Assembly: GCA_017622795.1 (NCBI GenBank) | Contig: JAGAQI010000104.1 | Coordinates: forward strand, 1 to 64,000 | Direction of reading: 5' to 3' | Source: Lachnospiraceae bacterium | GTDB taxonomy: Bacteria > Bacillota > Clostridia > Lachnospirales > Lachnospiraceae | DNA: 64,000 bases | Shown: one piece after another, positions 63,339-64,000 of the stretch | Layout of the letters: each line of letters opens with the position of its first letter | Position numbering within the stretch: position 1 is the first letter of the stretch | Translations under genes and position numbers: made by a program | Notes under the pieces: generated by a model | What the model was told of the DNA's origin: nothing | What the model saw: only the letters and a program-made list of their open reading frames with translations | Database searches by the model: none

Positions 63339-64000
63339 ATGAAACTTAACTTTGACAATGCAAACATCGAAGACGTTATCGATAAAGTCGTCCACAAGAC
63401 CATGAACATGGATCTGACCTGGGAGTGGCCATGCGGCGTGGCATATTATGGAATCAGCGCTGCATACGAAGTAACAGGTAAGCAGGAATACCTGCAGTTG
63501 TTAAAGGCGCGAGTAGATGAACTTATTGAACTGGAACTGCCGATGCCCTGGACGGTGAACGCCTGTGCTATGGGACATTGCCTGATTACCCTGTACCTGG
63601 CCACCGGTGAGGAAAAATACTTAGAACTGATAAAGAGTAAGTTGGCTTACTTAAGAAACGAGGCGCTGCGGTTTGGAGACAGTGTCTTGCAGCATACCGT
63701 ATCTTCCAAAAACGATTTTCCGGAGCAGGCATGGGCGGATACTCTGTTTATGGCGGCGCTATTCATGCTTCGGGCAGGTGTTCTCCTTTCGGATGAAGAA
63801 CTTATCAATGATGCACTGAATCAGTGGTACTGGCATATCCGCTATCTGCAGAACAAAGAGAGCGGGCTCTATTACCATGGCTATAACAATACTACAAAAG
63901 ACAACATGTCCGGTATTTATTGGGGCAGGGCAAATGCCTGGGCAGCATACACCATGGCAAAGGCCGGCAAGGTGCTTCCGGAATGGTATTTATATCCGAA
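63339..64000 (+). CDS. GH105-type unsaturated uronyl hydrolase (partial)
   Basis: The first about 220 codons of a gene that runs off the window. It has the (alpha/alpha)6-barrel motifs of GH105/GH88 enzymes (YteR type): TWEWPCGVAYYGISAAYEVTG, EQAWADTLFMAALFMLRAGVL with the catalytic Asp in WADTLF, and IYWGRANAWAAYTMAK. These enzymes remove the 4,5-unsaturated uronate left by lyases on rhamnogalacturonan or similar polymers. The start follows AGGGGGAAAAG. It suggests use of lyase-cleaved pectic material, matching the uronate genes at 14-29 kb. Confidence 0.85.
   Translation, partial: MKLNFDNANIEDVIDKVVHKTMNMDLTWEWPCGVAYYGISAAYEVTGKQEYLQLLKARVDELIELELPMPWTVNACAMGHCLITLYLATGEEKYLELIKSKLAYLRNEALRFGDSVLQHTVSSKNDFPEQAWADTLFMAALFMLRAGVLLSDEELINDALNQWYWHIRYLQNKESGLYYHGYNNTTKDNMSGIYWGRANAWAAYTMAKAGKVLPEWYLYP

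Overview
The window looks like a chromosome segment of a gut Firmicute, most probably a Lachnospiraceae-type Clostridium. The pointers are moderate AT richness, strong AGGAGG ribosome binding sites, OmpR and Rrf2 regulators of low-GC Gram-positive type, a CD1871A/thioredoxin/4Fe-4S cassette, a bile salt hydrolase, chemotaxis proteins with a CheC-type phosphatase, and many glycan-degrading enzymes. No rRNA, tRNA, CRISPR array, phage or insertion-sequence transposase was seen.

Layout. 1-4.9 kb: a structured repeat, then a two-component system with two membrane proteins and cardiolipin synthase. 4.9-7.7 kb: a convergent sulfur operon (metY, cysK, Rrf2 regulator) behind two inverted-repeat operators. 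7.9-11.2 kb: a chemoreceptor without a sensing domain, a small membrane protein and enolase. 11.3-14.1 kb: a hypothetical protein, a transglutaminase lipoprotein and an AraC regulator. 14.3-29.6 kb: a hexuronate/glucuronoxylan locus with uxuA, uxuB, a pectin-binding-type lipoprotein, a GH2 beta-glucuronidase, a GntR regulator, a GPH sugar symporter, a SIAE-type esterase and a very large GH115 alpha-glucuronidase lipoprotein. 29.7-36.4 kb: uvrB-uvrA-HD nucleotidase and hypothetical genes. 36.5-40.6 kb: NSS transporter, aspartate aminotransferase, cheY and a CheX-type phosphatase fused to MshEN-like repeats. 40.8-47.4 kb: PfkB kinase, a large clan GH-A hydrolase, a CorC-type protein and an oxidoreductase. 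47.6-53.4 kb: a repeat-containing surface protein, an Rpn nuclease and an extracytoplasmic redox operon. 53.5-64 kb: bile salt hydrolase, a frameshifted chemoreceptor, a short GH115-like protein, GH31, a lipoprotein, two GNATs, a nitrilase-family protein and the start of a GH105.

How it fits together. One palindrome, CTTGTATACAAG, or a close variant lies before uxuAB, before gntR-GH2 and before the symporter, which points to one GntR hexuronate regulon. Eleven-base direct repeats of the TTTAACATTTC type lie at the promoters of the response regulator, the chemoreceptor at 7966 and the membrane protein at 9437. The last protein is a tandem-duplicated relative of a small protein in the response-regulator operon, so these probably form one PhoP-like regulon.

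The most unusual signal is a pair of about 130-base elements (1-134 and 15401-15533). They share unpaired motifs but differ in their stems with compensating changes in three helices, which suggests an undescribed structured RNA or RNA-like mobile element. A second unexplained feature is a 22-base loop hairpin shared by the terminators of uxuB and the GH2 gene, in the same orientation relative to each gene.
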